Source: Combretum micranthum (lineage: Eukaryota; Streptophyta; Magnoliopsida; Myrtales; Combretaceae). Taken from it: a DNA stretch of 64,000 nucleotides. Under the pieces are notes generated by a model. The model was not told the origin of the DNA. It was given only the letters and a program-made list of their open reading frames with translations, and did not search any database. Below are positions 1 to 10,867 of the stretch, one piece after another. Made by a program: the position numbers and the translations under genes. Location of the stretch: contig JAMXBD010000693.1 in assembly GCA_024138025.1 (NCBI GenBank), positions 496,001 through 560,000 on the forward strand. The letters are read 5' to 3'. How positions within the stretch are numbered: the first letter of the stretch is position 1; every line of letters begins with the position of its first letter.

Positions 1-32
1 TTCAACAACAAAACACCTTAATTTTACAAGCT

Positions 33-1293
33 TTGCAAGCTAGACAAATACCACTCGTAGCACCACCTCCTGAGGCACCACCTATGCCTCAAGTTTCTGC
101 TAGGAGAAATGAGGAACGTGTTGCATCTGTTCAACCACCCATGGAAGAAACGAGAAATCAAGAACGACGTATTGAATTTGCAGCTGAAGTGCAAGGACTA
201 CCCCGACATGATCATGAATTGCCACCTCCGCCACCTTAGAGACCACAAAGGAATTTGTTACCTAAGTTTATAAAGTGTAACAGGTACTTTGAGGGAATGC
301 CGGGAAAACCAGAAGAAGCAGAAGATTGGTTCTCTTAGATTGAGCGATCATTTGATGTGTTTTAGATACCTGATGCTCTTAAGGTACCATACGAAACCTA
401 TTTACTGCGATTAAGGGCAAGAATATGGTGGGATTCAAAGCAAAGAGGATTACCACATACCATAACGTGGGAAGTTTTCAAACGGGAATTTCTGAAAGAA
501 TATTTCCCAGGCAACTTGAAAGTAAAGTATAGTACTGATTTAATGAATTTGACTCAAGCGAGTAAGATGGTTGATGAATATGAACATGAATTCGATCGAC
601 TACTGCAATTTGCCCCAAACGCATATAAAGACAGTGATGAATTAAAAAGGCAAACTTTTATGGCTGGATTAGAGCCCCAATTTCAGAGGAGGCTTGCTGA
701 ATTTGAGATTATTGATTTTACTGCTATGGTAGAGAAGGCGCAAGTGATAGAACGCACTAAAAAATATGAAGTAGAAAGATATAAGAAACGGGGGCAAACT
801 TTTGGAAAAAGAATTCATGATAATGTGGGAACGAGTACTGCTCATAAGAAAGGGAGATTCTTTAAGCCAATGGGAAATGCCAAAAGTGGAAATACCGGGA
901 GAAGTAGTGTTACCTGTTAGAAATGCAGGGGCGCTCATTACCCAAGAGACTGCCCACATCTGCTACATAGATGCTTTTATTGTGGTGAAAGTGGAAATAA
1001 TGTTGCCAAATGTCCAAAACTAGCAAGTGCAACCTGCTTTATCTGTAAGAAGGTAGGTCATATATCAACTTACTATCCTCAAAGAAGTACTGAAGCGGCA
1101 GGATCATCACAATATAAAGGAGTTGTTGGAGCGAGGGATCAGAAAGAAGGCAATGCCAGTACTAACAAAAATACTGGAACAGCTAGAATCTATGCTATGC
1201 ACGGAACTCCAGCTAATGAGGAGGAGATAGAGGAGGATGATGCTAAAAACATTTAAGAGGAAGCTGATTTGAATGATACCAAACTCATTGCAG
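33..1293 (+). pseudogene. Gag of element A (degenerate), with zinc knuckles
   Basis: Retrotransposon capsid protein that packages element RNA. A Pro-rich, Gln-rich N-terminal part (to about 240) is followed by a capsid core typical of the plant retrotransposon gag family: DW followed by F at about 325, then W at about 428, and MAGLEPQFQRRL near 660. A CCHC knuckle lies at about 916-955 with a stop inside it. A second knuckle near 968-1010 has Asn for His, and a third near 1036-1075 has Tyr for the last Cys. In-frame TAG or TAA codons at about 237, 337, 364, 918 and 1254 replace Gln. No working protein is expected. Confidence 0.8.
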
Positions 1294-1399
1294 GTATGTT
1301 ATTATGTTTAAAGCAATAGTATGAGATATGAACACTTTAGATGCACAATTGATGCTTTTATAAGTCATAAATAACATGTAATGTATAATTGATAAATAG
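1294..1399 (+). other. Intron-like interruption between gag and protease of element A
   Basis: The sequence begins GTATGT and ends ATAG. It is AT-rich, has stops in all frames and is 106 bp long. The codons left of it (LIAG) and right of it (TIQV) fit the usual gag-protease junction of this family once the segment is skipped, with a codon split across the boundary. Either a small spliceosomal intron or a chance insertion would look like this. Element B, in the same window, reads straight through the equivalent place. Confidence 0.45.
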
Positions 1400-1767
1400 G
1401 AACAATACAAGTGAAAGACCATTCGGTGTACACTCTATTTGACACCAGCGCGACACATTCATTTATAGACACTGTATTAGCAAGACAACTAGGTCTAACA
1501 TGTGAAGCTATGAATAAAGGGTTAGGGATCAGTACACCCACAGGAGGCATGGTTATGACTTAGGAGATAGTGAAAGAATGCCCAATACAGGTTGGGAATC
1601 AAGGATCAATTGTTGATCTAATTGTAGTGGAACTGCACAAATATGAAGTTATTTTGGGAATGACTTGGTTAGCTGCCATAAAAGCTAAGATCGATTGTCG
1701 TCTCAAGATGGTATCCTTTATAAATTGTCAAGGAGAAATAAAGGAGTACCAAGGAGAAATACTATGA
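1400..1767 (+). pseudogene. Aspartic protease domain of element A (degenerate)
   Basis: Retropepsin-like protease that would cut the gag-pol polyprotein. The active-site segment reads LFDTSATHSF at about 1436-1465, so the usual DTG triad is DTS, a G-to-A change. The second half carries the family pattern VILGMTWL near 1650-1675 followed by IDC. TAG at about 1561 interrupts the frame. It is followed without a gap by the linker to reverse transcriptase. Confidence 0.8.
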
Positions 1768-1879
1768 GACAGCGGAGTCAAATTAACAACCATTGAAATT
1801 GATGATGATGGCACTGAGAAGTTAGGCGAAATTATTTTAGAAGCTGTTAATGGAGAACCAAAGAAACCTGATATTCATA

Positions 1880-3240
1880 CTATAAGAACTGTGTGCGAAT
1901 ATCTAGATGTATTCCCAGAGGAATTACTTGGTTTACCTCCACAAAGAGAAGTGGAATTCTCCATTGATTTGATGCCTGAAACAGAACCAGTATCAAAAGC
2001 TCCGTATCGAATGGCACGGTAGAATTGAAGGAATTAAAAGTGCAATTGCAGGAATTGATGGATAAAGGATTCATTAGACCCAGTGTATTTCCGTGGGGAG
2101 CCCCGGTACTGTTTGTTAAAAAGAAGGATGGTTCGTTGAGACTCTGTATTGATTATAGGGAATTGAACAGGGTAACCATAAAAAAGAAGTATCCATTACC
2201 AAGAATCGATGATTTGTTTGATCAACTACGTGGAGCACAAATATTTTCCCGTATTGATCTCAAATCAGGATATCATCAAATTCGAATCAAGACAGAAGAT
2301 ATACCTAAGACTGCATTTCGAACACGGTATGGCCACTATGAATTTTTGGTTATGCCATTCGGACTGACTAATGCACCTGCGGTATTTATAGATTTGATGA
2401 ATCAGATTTTTCGACCATTGTTGGATATTTGTGTGATTGTGTTTATAGATGATATATTGATATATTCACCATCAGAGGAGCAACATGAGGAGCATTTGAG
2501 GAATGTATTGCAGATTTTGAGGGATAATAAATTATATGTTAAATTGTCAAAGTGTGAATTTTGGCTTAAGAGCATATCTTTTCTTAGACACATCATATTG
2601 GGAGAAGGAATTTCTGTAGATCCTGCAAAGGTCAAAGCCATCATGGAATGGAAAAGACCTGAGACAGTTATTGAAATCAGAAGTTTCTTGGGCTTAGCTG
2701 GATACTATAGAAAATTTGTACGGGATTTCTCAACGATTGCAAGATCATTGACGCAATTGACAAAGAAAAATGAAAAAATTGAATGGAATGAAAAGTGAGA
2801 GCAAAGTTTCTAAGAATTGAAGAAGAGATTAGTATCAGCACCAATATTAGTCTTACCCAATGATCAGGACCCATATGTTATATATAGCGATGCATCCAAA
2901 AATGGTTTGGGATGTGTATTAATGCAGAATGGAAAAGTAATAGCATATGCTTCCAGACAATTAAAACCTCATGAGATGAATTACCCTACTCATGACTTGG
3001 AACTAGCTGCTATTGTTTTTGCACTTAATATTTGGAGACACTATTTATATGGACAAAGGTGTGAAATTTATACTGATCATAAAAGTTTGAAGTATATATT
3101 CACACAAAAAGAATTGAACATGAGACAACGACGATGGTTGGAGCTAATAAAGGATTATGATTTGAGTATCAATTATCACCCAAGAAAAGTGAACGTCGTC
3201 ACTAATGCTTTGAGTCGGAAAAACTACGGTGAAGTAGCCT
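1880..3240 (+). pseudogene. Reverse transcriptase and RNase H of element A (degenerate)
   Basis: The linker [16 protein letters not shown] (about 1912-1960) leads into a Ty3-type reverse transcriptase. Seen are [16 protein letters not shown] near 2095, [13 protein letters not shown] near 2190 and the catalytic FIDDILIYS near 2440. A one-base loss near 2015 (MAR then stop) breaks the frame before RT. RNase H starts near 2860 with [15 protein letters not shown] and includes ELAAIVFAL and [12 protein letters not shown] and TAA codons near 2796 and 2811 separate RT from RNase H. The reverse transcriptase core itself (2025-2798) is uninterrupted. The family identity is very clear; the function is lost. 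Confidence 0.9.
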
Positions 3241-3303
3241 CAATGCTGACTGAGCAAAAAGAACTCATCGAGGAATTTGAAAGGATGAGTTTAGGATTCA
3301 CAA

Positions 3304-3403
3304 TGCAAGGTTTTGAAACTGAACTTGGAAATTTGATTTTGGAACCTACCTTATGCAGGGTTTTGAAGCTGAACTTGGAAATCTTATTTTGGAACCTACC
3401 TTA
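3304..3403 (+). repeat. 50-bp tandem duplication in pol of element A
   Basis: Two adjacent 50-bp copies (3304-3353 and 3354-3403), both starting TGCA and reading on to GGAACCTACCTTA, differ at only a few bases. Because 50 is not a multiple of three, the duplication shifts the frame between RNase H and integrase. Confidence 0.85.
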
Positions 3404-4830
3404 CTTCAACAGATCAAAGAAGCTCAAAAAGAAGATATGGAATTTCAAAGGATTATCCAAGAGATATCACAAGATAAATATAGGGATTTCCGAGTCGATG
3501 ATGAAGGAATCTTTAGAATGGGCAACAAACTGTGTATACCCCATAAATCGGATTTAAGGCAAAAGTTAATGCAAGAGGCATATAATTCAGGATATACTGT
3601 TCATCCTGGAGAAACGAAAACCTGTCAAGAATTAAAAAGTGCCTATTGGTGGAATGGGATGAAAAAGGATGTAGCAGAATTTGTGGCCAAATGTGAGGTA
3701 TGTTAACGAGTTAAAGCTGAACGCTAAAAGCCGGGAGGATTGTTGAAGCCATTACCAATTCCTGAATGGAAATGGGATCAGATCTCTATAGACTTATATG
3801 TTCATTACCTAAGACGAGTAGTGGACATGATGCTGCATGGGTTATTGTGGATAGACTCACTAAATCAACACATTTTATACCAATCAATATGATGTATCCA
3901 TTGGAAAAGCTAGCGCGGATATATCTTAAAGAGATTGTTCGATTACATGGAATACCAGCTAGCATAGTATCAGATAGAGATCCACGCTTTGTTTCTAGAT
4001 TCTAGAATGGGTTGCAGAAAGCGTTAGGGATGCAGTTAAAGTTCAGTACTACTTATCATCCCTAAACTGATGGACAAACGGAAAGGACTACACAGACTTT
4101 GGAAGACATGCTAAGGTCTTATATATTGGAATTTAAAGGAAATTGGGATCAACACTTACCTTTGGTGGAATTCGCGTATAATAACAGTTATCATTCCAGT
4201 ATTGGAATGCCGCCATATGAAGCACTTTATGGTTGAAAGTGTAGATCACCATTATTTTGGGATAATTTAGAGAGAATAGCGATTGGACCTGAAATGGTAC
4301 AAGAAACAATAGATAAAGTGGCAGTGATAAAACAAAAGATGAAAGGAGCTCAAGATCGACAAAAGAGTTGGGCATATATAAAGAGACAGGAGTTGCAATT
4401 CAAAGAGGGAGATCATGTATACCTTAAAGTGAACCCGATCAAGAGTCTTCATCGTGGACGAAATCAAGGAAAATTAAGTCCTCGATATACTGGACCTTTT
4501 GAAATCTTAGATAGGGTAGGAGATTTAGCCTATCGATTGGCTTTACCTCCAAATTTATTTGGTATACATAACGTGTTTCATGTATCAGTTCTAAAGAAAT
4601 ATGTCTCCGATCCAGATAAAGTGGTTGAGTTGGAACCAATCTCATTGAAGGAGAACTTGACATATGAGAAACAACCTGTTCGAATAATGGAAAGTAAGGT
4701 ACAGACTCTTAGAAACAAGGAAATCAGATTTGTTAAGATTTTCTAGGATCCTCGAACGGAAGAAATGACTTGGGTATTAGAAGATGAAGTTTGGAAGAAT
4801 TTCCTTAATTTGTTTGAACCATCAGGTACG
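3404..4830 (+). pseudogene. Integrase and C-terminal chromodomain-like tail of element A (degenerate)
   Basis: The zinc-binding part is visible as H-P-G-E-T-K near 3600 and a CxxC near 3690-3706. The catalytic core keeps VIVDRLTKS near 3845 and IVSDRDPRF near 3965. A stop replaces Trp right after SRF at about 4002, and TAA replaces Gln in the HPQTDGQ motif near 4062. A TGA in YGRKC near 4234 is a CGA-to-TGA change. The tail (4294-4830) has YTGPFEILDRVG and HNVFHVSVLKKY, then a chromodomain-like end around 4670-4815 with WVLEDEV. There is a frame break near 3790. Confidence 0.85.
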
Positions 4831-4859
4831 TATCAAGCTTTGACGACAAAGCTTATTTT

Positions 4860-4882
4860 GGGGGGGGGGGAGGGAGGGAGGA
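4860..4882 (+). other. Polypurine tract of element A
   Basis: A run of eleven G followed by AGGGAGGGAGGA lies immediately before the LTR start TGTATACACC. This is the expected priming site for plus-strand DNA synthesis and fixes the LTR boundary. Confidence 0.85.
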
Positions 4883-5513
4883 TGTATACACCGAAATTTT
4901 TCACAATAGTATACGGTAGTAAAATAGAAAACGTAAAGTAGATAGTGAATTTAGAATCCGATAAAAATCTTAGAATAGACTTATGAGTTGTAATAAACTC
5001 ATTCCTAGTTTGAAAGACCCGAATAAAAATTTTCTCGACCTTAATAGATACTAAAAATGAGATTCCGTATCTTGAACTAATAATTCAAGATATATCTAGA
5101 AATAGCTTTAAAATTTCAAAAAAACCGATAAAATACAATTTTTAATAGAACTTATCGGTATAAAACAATAATTTAAAAAAGAAATACTAAGATTATAAAT
5201 ACATAATAGACACTAATACTGAACAATAATTATCAATCTAGGTCTAAAAAGAAAATTTCAAACCCGCTGTTATAATTGTTAGGAATTTCTAAATTTATTA
5301 GGACTTGGTTCCTAACTTAATTTATCGAACTTGAAAATTTAATCACGTAAGTTAAAAATACTAAAAATTAATAATCGTGTGAAGTTTTAGCTAAAAATTT
5401 GAAAATATAAATAATTTAGAGTTTTGTAGTAACTTAGGTAATTTTATTCGGATAAAACGTAAATATAACGAGCATAGATATACGCGAATAATTTAATACT
5501 AGCAAAAACATTT

Positions 5514-5514
<1 letters not shown>

Positions 5515-5555
<41 letters not shown>

Positions 5556-5573
5556 TAATAATAATAAATTAAC
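5515..5573 (+). repeat. (AAT)n microsatellite
   Basis: About 59 bases of near-perfect AAT/TAA triplets inside the LTR of element A, just before its GC-rich block. Confidence 0.95.
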
Positions 5574-6701
5574 TTGATTGCTGCACGAATTGAAGATTTG
5601 GACGTGGAACAGCAGAGGTTCCTTCTTCACGCGCAGCAGAAAGCAAGTGTTCCATTTCCACGCACGAGCAGTCCACGCGCGATAGTAGGAGATAACCAAG
5701 CAACAGCAACCCTCACTCCACGCACAGCAGCAGGCCGCATGCTCAAACAAGCAGCACTCCACACATACGGACAGCACTGCTCAATTGAAACAGAGCCTTG
5801 GAGAAACAGAGTAGCAGTTGTTGGTCATTCTCGGCTGCAACAAGTTCAAGATGTTATCCAACTTTGCTTTGATTTTTACACTCAAATTCAACCCGAAAAG
5901 GACACCCCAACCAACCCAAAAGCTACACCTATAACCCACATTTAATTTGCAAGAATTACAAACCAAATGGAAGAGGAAAACAATTGCAAATTAAGATGGA
6001 AATTTGTGATGCAGCAGCAAAAGACTCCCCTGCTGCAGAGTTCCATATCTTGCCCAACTTTGATCCTAATTTGAGTTCTAAATTCCAAATGGAATTGACC
6101 TACAATCCAACCACAACACTCGACATGTAATAAACAATAAATGAGGAGAATTTCAGCTCAGATAAACAACCACAACCACAACCACTCCAAATATCCTTGC
6201 AAAAATTGAATCATAACAGCTGCAATAGAGGAAAAATTCAATAAGAAACAACAACACACATACCCAAATTGAGCTCCAATTTTGGCAAGATTCCTAGGCT
6301 TAATTGAGCTGATATTTTTGACTAATTAAACACCAATAGAGAGCCTTTAAATAAACACTTCACACACCATTAATTAATTAGAAAATCGAATTTCAAATCT
6401 GTCCAAAAATCAAGAGGAAATGTTCCAGAAATTTCAATTTTTCAAACTTCAAACTTCAACAGATCTTAACCCGATTTTTACACAAGTTAAGCTCCTAATT
6501 TTACACACATAAATGGAATTAATTAGATATTAAACAAACAAAATTAATTCCCTCAAAGATAGCCACAAATATGTCAAAATAAAGTCCAATTTTGCAAACC
6601 AAAAATGCCAAATTCGTATGGAAATTCCAACTGCAATTTTGAATCTTTTTCAAGCCCAAAACCCTTTCCTTAGCCTCCAAAACTTAGCCTAGTCTTAGTA
6701 C

Positions 6702-6712
6702 ATGTATATAAG
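6702..6712 (+). promoter_or_regulatory. Probable TATA box of LTR A
   Basis: TGTATATAAGC, followed by a CT- and A-rich leader. The inverted homologue in LTR J keeps TATATA near 63293, so the element is conserved between two copies. The start site is not visible. Confidence 0.5.
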
Positions 6713-7795
6713 CTTAAGTTAGTCACAAATTGAGCTCATAACTCCCACAAAATCACCCCAAAAACATAGCTACAAAACGAAGTGTGTCCAGCCTTTTCCT
6801 TTTTCTTTTCCATTGCAACCTTCCACTTGGAAAGCTTAGAAACCCTTGTAAGATCAACCATAAACCCCTATCTTACTTCTCATATCCTATCTACACACTA
6901 AGGACATCAAGAACATCAATTCCCCTCTCTAACAACATCCAAAACCAAATAAAAAGTATTGGTTATCCTTAAATCCAAGAGGGGAAAACTAGCTTAACAA
7001 GGTAAGAATATTAGATTGCATTAGTAAGCCCCCATTATAGTTAATGTTGTTAACTTATAATTTAGTTAGAAACTCATCATATAACCTTTGATATAGGTTT
7101 GATTCTTGCTTAAAAAGGAAGTTGAACATCCTTCTTCCATTCCAATCCAAGGTAAGTTCTAAACTACAACCTATCCTTGTTAAACTTGTGTATAGACTTT
7201 AGGATGAATTATTGAGCATTGGAAGAAAGTTTTGTGGTTGAAAGAAGTTGTTAATCCATTGATGAGCGCAAGTGGATGGATGGTTGATGTGTTAGAAATG
7301 TTTAGATATTGTTGGAAAAGAAAAACAACAAGTTAGAAGTATTATAATTATGGTAATAGTAAATTCGGATCTAGGAATAAAGTGGACAAAACAAGACTCA
7401 AATTTCATCTAATCTAGTCTAAATTCATGTCTAGTGCATCTAAGACCTTATAAGAACATAAAACTTGATAAAACAAGCTTTACAAGCATGATTAGAAGTC
7501 TTACATTACAAGAAAAGTATTTTCATAGAAATTATACATACCGAGACTTCTACAAGTTATGATGGAACTTAGGATATGAATGAAGATTTAAATGAGATCC
7601 TCCAAAATAATATATAATCAAAAGAAACTTGAAAGAATTAAACAATAAAAATTTCTTTTCTATAAGAATCAATACTTTAAGAAATCACTATAAACCATAG
7701 GAATGATATCAAATACCGACATAGGACACTTAGACACTCATAGGAATTTAATTTTCTATTTATAAATATTATTGATAAATATTTCATCTTAATAG

Positions 7796-7855
7796 GTAAT
7801 TTCGATACTGTCGACGATTTCCCGGTCGATTACTACAACTGATCAATATGAGCAG
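7796..7855 (+). other. Exon-like acidic mini-ORF in LTR A
   Basis: A 60-nt block sits between a pyrimidine-rich stretch ending TTAATAG and CAG/GTGAGT. Read from 7798 it encodes NFDTVDDFPVDYYN, then TGA (7840-7842). Copies at 50122-50182, 25018-25077 and 46549-46610 keep the length (60-62 nt), the flanking splice-type signals and the D-Y-Y/F-D/N end with a stop. See the finding on this motif. No upstream start codon in the leader is convincing, so it could be a terminal coding exon or an RNA element. Confidence 0.6.
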
Positions 7856-9028
7856 GTGAGTAACTTAGACTTATTACATTGTTTGTGATTGTAGTTTAGT
7901 TGCACTAAAATACAAAGATAATAATGATGAACTCGTGTGTATATGGGATTACGGGATTTGCTTGCTATTTGAAATTACTTGTTTGACAAATACTCCTAAC
8001 CAAGAGTGATAATGAATAGCTTGTGAAATTACTGTATGTGAAGCATATTGAGTGTCTAAATGAAGTTTGAACACTTATCACCTGACTAAAAATTATCAAA
8101 ATCATAAGTGAAATGATAAATGCATAACATGATTTGCACATACTGCATTATGTTTTTCTGATAGCCTACTACGTGTTAGAATTTCGGTTCTCTGGTAATA
8201 CTTGGTTTTTCTAGGCAAGAGGCTAGTAGTTCTACTCAAGTTTACCTTTGTTCTGTCGGTTCCATGGGAACTAACTGGTAATGAAGGATGCCACCCATGG
8301 TATCGCTGTGAAATGTCTAACACTTAGTAGAGTTTCTAAGGCTTAAAACAGGAAATAAGTGTTCAAAACATCATTAACATAAAGAGATAATAATTGTGAG
8401 GATTGTGGTTTTCCTATGTACTTAGTTTCTCCTGGGTAGGCGATTCATAGATCGGTTTTCCTTCAACCCCGATGAGAGGGCATAAATCTCCATCCTGTTT
8501 GGATTCCAATTTGTCCAAACTTGTAATTGTCCATGTGTTTGATTGATACATTACATATGATTGATAATAACTTGCTGCTTGTGATAAATTCTAGTTATTC
8601 ACTGAGCCCGTGGTTATGCTCACACTCCTACAGTCCTTACAAGATGACACTTAAGCCTTGGTTGGTGGCTTCTAGGAGCTTAGAGTCGGTATGTTTCTAA
8701 AGCTGGAAGAGTCTTGGAAACAGGGAAAAATAATTTCATTATTTATATGTATTAATTGGTGTTAGTACATCAATTTTATTATTTGAGAACTTAGAAAGTT
8801 TTATGGTTTGTAATAGTTATTATTCAGACAGTAGAACTTAATTATGGTATTTTAATTTTATTTACTTTCATCATTTCTTATCACGCAACCAAAAGATCCT
8901 GTTGTGTTAAACTCATGTCATTTTCCAAAGTAGTTCTAGTATTAATATGTGTATTTGATATTGTCTGGGTTATCAGGCTGTATCATAATATATACATATT
9001 AATACTATGGTACTATTGAGGCATGACA

Positions 9029-9302
9029 CAAACTAACTTAAGCATTAGAGTGGTTCCGCCAGATAACCCTCCAATGCCTCTCGCTAACTGCTTTTTCCGA
9101 GTTTGCAAGACCTATCTCTACCGATAAAAATCAACCTGTGCAACAACACTAACATAAATAACTTTAATCCTAGCCTAATTAGGTTTGTATGAAATAAAAT
9201 AAAACAATAAACCCAAAGAACAAAATAAAATAATCTTATTTTTATTTTTTATTTATCCTTAAATTTATTTATTAAAAACAAAAAAACCCTCAACAAGATC
9301 AT
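9029..9302. other. Short spacer; 3' flank of UGT pseudogene
   Basis: No gene is seen. From about 9150 the sequence matches the 3' flank of the intact UGT gene (28920-29085), including the AAATAAAATAA-rich stretch. The duplicated segment therefore covers both coding end and 3' flank. Confidence 0.6.
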
Positions 9303-9705
9303 TTATGAACTAGCAGCAATCCCATCAATCTCCTTGATGAATGCCTTCAAATTCCTGTTTGAAGAACCACCTTCCTTAGCGGCTTCTCTAGCCAAATCCT
9401 TCCATTTGAGTCCATTCAATCTCAACTCTTCTCCTCTCTCTCCATCACCCATTACCATTACTAAATACCTCTTAATCTCACCAACCTCAACAACTCCTTC
9501 TCCATTCGCCCTAACCCTAACTCCAATCTTCCAAACATCCTCAATCACCTTCGCATTCGTTCCCTGATCCATCCACAGCGGAAACGACACCAACGGAACA
9601 CCGAGCACGATGCTCACCAGAGTCTAATTCCATCCGCAATGCGTAACGAATCACCCTAATGAAGGATGAATAGAATTATTGTTCAGAAACCAATCATGGA
9701 TGCCA
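9303..9705 (-). pseudogene. Truncated UGT (UDP-glycosyltransferase) pseudogene
   Basis: This is the C-terminal quarter of a family-1 glycosyltransferase. The last 104 residues differ from the intact gene at 29086-30507 at about 17 positions (by eye), so roughly 84% identical. A TAG follows THCGWN, inside the sugar-donor (PSPG) signature, and a GAG-to-GTG change alters the next Glu. Homology fades near 9705; everything upstream, including the acceptor-binding half and catalytic His, is missing. The same strand and matching 3' flank show it is a local duplicate, now about 19 kb from its partner. It is not expected to make an enzyme. Confidence 0.9.
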
Positions 9706-10867
9706 AGGAAATTGTGGTTTCTAAGGCAGCATAATTGAAAAGACAACCTTGGCCAAGCCAAATGAGATTTTAACTGACACACATGTGATGATGACTCTTC
9801 CGTCCACACAAATTATTCAAAACAATCAAATATATTCTTTTATGAAAATTTTCAAAATAGCATGACTAATATGTCGAAACAATCGAGTGCTCGTCATGCC
9901 TGGATTTTATAAGTGATGTTGGATAACAGATTGCGTTCTCGGACAATCTTCGATATGATTTGATTTTTAGATAAGAGAAAGGACGTCAATGGCCAATTGG
10001 AAATGCCAGAGATCAGATATAGGATATCAATGGCTACTATCTATGGTCAATCAATGTGTAGCTGTATTTGATTAGGGAGGCATGGAGCCATTGTCATACT
10101 TCCTATTCTAAAATTATCTTTTACTTTTTTTTCTTACCTTATGTATTCATTTTATAGGCAGTTTGATGCGTAAATGATATACAAGATTTCGGGGACCTTT
10201 GAGGATACATTGGAAGGGATTTTTTAATCGATTATCTTATATTAAAATTATTATAAATGATAGTATTAAAATTCAAATACAAATGCTTAATAAAATGGAC
10301 AGGACAAAGGAATCTTGCATTGAAAAGTTGGGTGCGTGTCATAGAATGAGACACAGATGACAACTCAGAGTGTGCGCCAAAAAGGATAGCTTTTCTTTGT
10401 AGCCTCGTATAAGGTTTGGTAAGTAAGAAAAATTGAGTTTTGTTTTTTCCTACCAATCTTTAGAACTCTCTTGGATTCTTGCATGAATGCCACTTCTCTT
10501 TCATTACTCTCTTTTCTACCCTCACCCGGATTTTCCACTTAAAATAAATTAATATCTCTGTATCTTTCCTCTCTTTTTTTTATTGGTGTGTCATTAACTC
10601 AACAATCTTTCGTTATTTGGCTATTGAAATGATTATAAATATTAATATAGGATATATTCAATACTCTGATCATGGTTATGTACAAATTTAAACCTCTTAA
10701 TAACTATAAATAACTTTATAGTCTAGTAATATCAGCCTTTGACTTTCAACCACCATTATAAAAAGGCCACACGACTTTCTGGTTTTAATCCACTGATGAT
10801 AACCAATATCAAGAGGAGAAATAATAGAGAAGCCCACACTTGAAGTTTGCTAATTTTCACAAAAGAT

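Larger units (their letters stand above)
1..9028 (+). mobile_element. Element A: decayed Ty3/gypsy retrotransposon, 5' end outside window
   Basis: Internal gag, protease, reverse transcriptase, RNase H, integrase and chromodomain-like segments run in the usual Ty3/gypsy order from the window start to about 4830. A purine tract and one long LTR (4883-9028) follow. The 5' LTR and primer site lie outside the window, so no target-site duplication can be tested; the 3' flank begins CAAAC. The coding part is broken by many stops and at least three frame breaks, so it cannot move on its own. Most stops are TAG or TAA where the family has Gln or Trp, as expected from decay of methylated cytosines. 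Integrase before a chromodomain-like tail suggests the chromovirus branch. The lineage within it is not certain. Confidence 0.9.
4883..9028 (+). repeat. 3' LTR of element A (4.1 kb)
   Basis: Starts TGTATACACCG after the purine tract and ends GGCATGACA, the end shared with LTRs F, G, H, I and J. In order it holds an (AAT)n microsatellite (5515-5573), a GC-rich block (5580-5780), and a TATA box (TGTATATAAGC, about 6702-6712). Next come leader ends matching 5' splice sites (AACAAG/GTAAGA at about 7001 and CCAAG/GTAAGTT at about 7151), the 60-nt block described separately (7796-7855), and a GAGCCCGTGGTTATGCTCA box near 8602. Region 5996-9028 is repeated inverted in LTR J, so the window begins and ends in the same family. 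No long reading frame inside it is credible. Confidence 0.85.

Noticed and set aside
5574..5945. Open frame of about 123 codons in LTR A
   Set aside because: Spans the GC-rich word block, where stops are rare by composition. Upstream of the TATA box and not kept as a frame elsewhere in the window.
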